DNA from: Hyphomicrobiales bacterium
GTDB lineage: Bacteria; Pseudomonadota; Alphaproteobacteria; Rhizobiales; Xanthobacteraceae
DNA length: 5,867 nt
Assembly: GCA_016210825.1 (NCBI GenBank)
Contig: JACQTM010000112.1
Location: 1-5,867 of the forward strand
Direction of reading: 5' to 3'
Position 1 is the first letter of the stretch, and every line of letters starts with the position of its first letter. Positions 5,425-5,867 of this stretch are shown here, one piece after another. The translations under genes were made by a program, and so were the position numbers. The notes beneath the pieces are model-generated. The model did not search any database. It had not been told where the DNA came from and worked only from the letters and a program-made list of their open reading frames with translations.

Positions 5425-5583
5425 ATGCGGGGCTGCGGGGTGCGACGGAGTCATACTCCCGGGGCCTTACGATCCTGAAGGGAGCTGTCCCTGACTGGGC
5501 CCCTGGGTCCGGACATATGGCGCCCACCTACTTCTGTAGGTTCCCGGGGTCGAGCACTCCGACGGCCATCGCGGCTCCGCACT
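5425..5583 (+). ncRNA. ssrS: 6S RNA
   Basis: 6S RNA binds the sigma-70 RNA polymerase holoenzyme by imitating an open promoter and lowers transcription in stationary phase. The call rests on position and fold. Position: it lies between zapA and ygfA, the conserved site of ssrS in proteobacteria. Fold: the closing stem pairs 5427-5437 with 5570-5580 (11 bp including two G·U), and a second stem pairs 5437-5443 with 5554-5560. An asymmetric central bubble follows (about 5444-5456 against 5550-5553), then an apical stem 5457-5464 with 5542-5549. The terminal arm contains the hairpins AGGGA/TCCCT (5479-5492) and ACCTAC/GTAGGT (5526-5541). The 5' bubble strand can itself fold (5447-5451 with 5455-5459). 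The length of about 155-160 nt is usual for the family. The ends are estimated to within several bases; no RNA data or covariance search was available. Confidence 0.88.
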
Positions 5584-5590
5584 GATTTCG

Positions 5591-5697
5591 TCTTCACCGG
5601 GCCGGCGCGCAGCGCCGAGACCCGGTGATCTCGCTTAGAATGGCAATGCCGTGCGTCCCTTATCGGGATCGCCGGGACAAGCCCGGCGATGACAGAA
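5591..5697. repeat. Two-palindrome intergenic repeat (RIME-like) between ssrS and ygfA
   Basis: Two strong palindromes about 40 bp apart fill this spacer. The first pairs TCACCGGG (5594-5601) with CCCGGTGA (5621-5628), with an inner GGCGC/GCGCC stem (5604-5608 with 5612-5616). The second pairs ATCGCCGGG (5668-5676) with CCCGGCGAT (5682-5690) around a 5-nt loop. The minus strand of the second reads as the peptide IAGLVPAIPIRD, a spurious product seen repeatedly in rhizobial annotations because this element is dispersed there. The arrangement resembles RIME mosaic elements, described as about 108 bp with two palindromes; exact family membership is from memory. The first stem could help end ssrS transcripts, although no U-run follows it. 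Confidence 0.7.
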
Positions 5698-5699
5698 TA

Positions 5700-5867
5700 A
5701 TGAAGTTGTCGATGACTGCGTCTCAACCCGACACCGCTTCCGAAATGAAAGCCAAGCTTCGCCGCGAGGCGCTGGCCAAGCGCGATGCATTGCCAGCGGA
5801 CGCGCGGGCGAGGGCGGCTGAATCAATCGCCGCACGGCCTTTTCCGGTGCCAGTCGCGCCCGGCGCC
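5700..5867 (+). CDS. ygfA: 5-formyltetrahydrofolate cyclo-ligase, N-terminal part (runs off window)
   Basis: This enzyme (5,10-methenyltetrahydrofolate synthetase) uses ATP to convert 5-formyltetrahydrofolate into 5,10-methenyltetrahydrofolate, recovering folate for one-carbon metabolism. Only 56 codons are present, and the frame is open to the right edge. The visible part is the family's N-terminal helix: KAKLRREALAKRDAL (17-31), a basic segment that contributes to nucleotide binding, then a helical region ending ARPFPVPVAPGA (45-56), which leads into the first strand. Its place directly after ssrS is the same as in E. coli, where ssrS and ygfA are cotranscribed, supporting the call. The ATG at 5700 abuts the preceding repeat and has no clear Shine-Dalgarno; an in-frame ATG at 5712 with GAAG 6 nt upstream is an equally good start. 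Most catalytic residues are beyond the window. Confidence 0.9.
   Translation, partial: MKLSMTASQPDTASEMKAKLRREALAKRDALPADARARAAESIAARPFPVPVAPGA

Noticed and set aside
5591..5697. CRISPR-like repeats or an attachment site after ssrS
   Set aside because: The palindromes are different from each other, there is no regular repeat-spacer pattern, and no integrase or tRNA is nearby.
5451..5726. Minus-strand open frame of 91 codons over ssrS and the following repeat
   Set aside because: The IAGLVPAIP-type peptide is a product of reading the dispersed palindromic repeat, and the rest is antisense to 6S RNA; it is not a credible gene.
1..5867. Undescribed multi-gene system
   Set aside because: Every substantial coding frame belongs to a known housekeeping family or is a shadow; no unexplained gene cluster remains.

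Overview
The window is housekeeping chromosome from an alphaproteobacterium, most likely of the order Hyphomicrobiales (Rhizobiales), on the Bradyrhizobium/Rhodopseudomonas/Xanthobacteraceae side. Four things point there: the protein sequences themselves; the gene order tkt-gap-pgk next to a divergent DUF4164-zapA-6S RNA-ygfA block; high G+C with strong GC3; and two intergenic palindromic repeats that look like the dispersed elements of these genomes. Genus cannot be decided from the sequence alone.

Minus strand, right to left: transketolase (tkt, 4422 to 2434), glyceraldehyde-3-phosphate dehydrogenase (gap, 2323 to 1316) and phosphoglycerate kinase (pgk, 1192 to the left edge, apparently missing only its stop codon). 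All three are intact, with catalytic motifs in place. They read as one central-carbon cluster: tkt links the pentose phosphate (and, where present, Calvin) sugars to glyceraldehyde-3-phosphate, and gap and pgk carry that triose through 1,3-bisphosphoglycerate to 3-phosphoglycerate. The tkt-gap gap (about 110 bp) carries a 14-bp tandem repeat and a good ribosome binding site for gap. The gap-pgk gap (123 bp) is almost filled by one large imperfect inverted repeat.

The stretch from about 4498 to 4686 separates the divergent units. It holds overlapping candidate promoters for both directions, with a GANTC (CcrM-type) site inside the shared -10 region.

Plus strand: a short coiled-coil DUF4164 protein (resembling the ZapA partner ZauP), ZapA (FtsZ-ring associated), a structured RNA recognised as 6S RNA (ssrS), a two-palindrome intergenic repeat, and the first 56 codons of 5-formyltetrahydrofolate cyclo-ligase (ygfA), which runs off the right edge. 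The zapA-ssrS-ygfA order is the classical proteobacterial neighbourhood of 6S RNA.

I see no mobile-element gene, CRISPR array, tRNA, rRNA, toxin-antitoxin or defence system, and no convincing novel protein system. The observations worth a second look are non-coding: the gap-pgk inverted repeat, the gap upstream tandem repeat, the tkt leader, the overlapping promoters, and the 6S RNA with its adjoining repeat.
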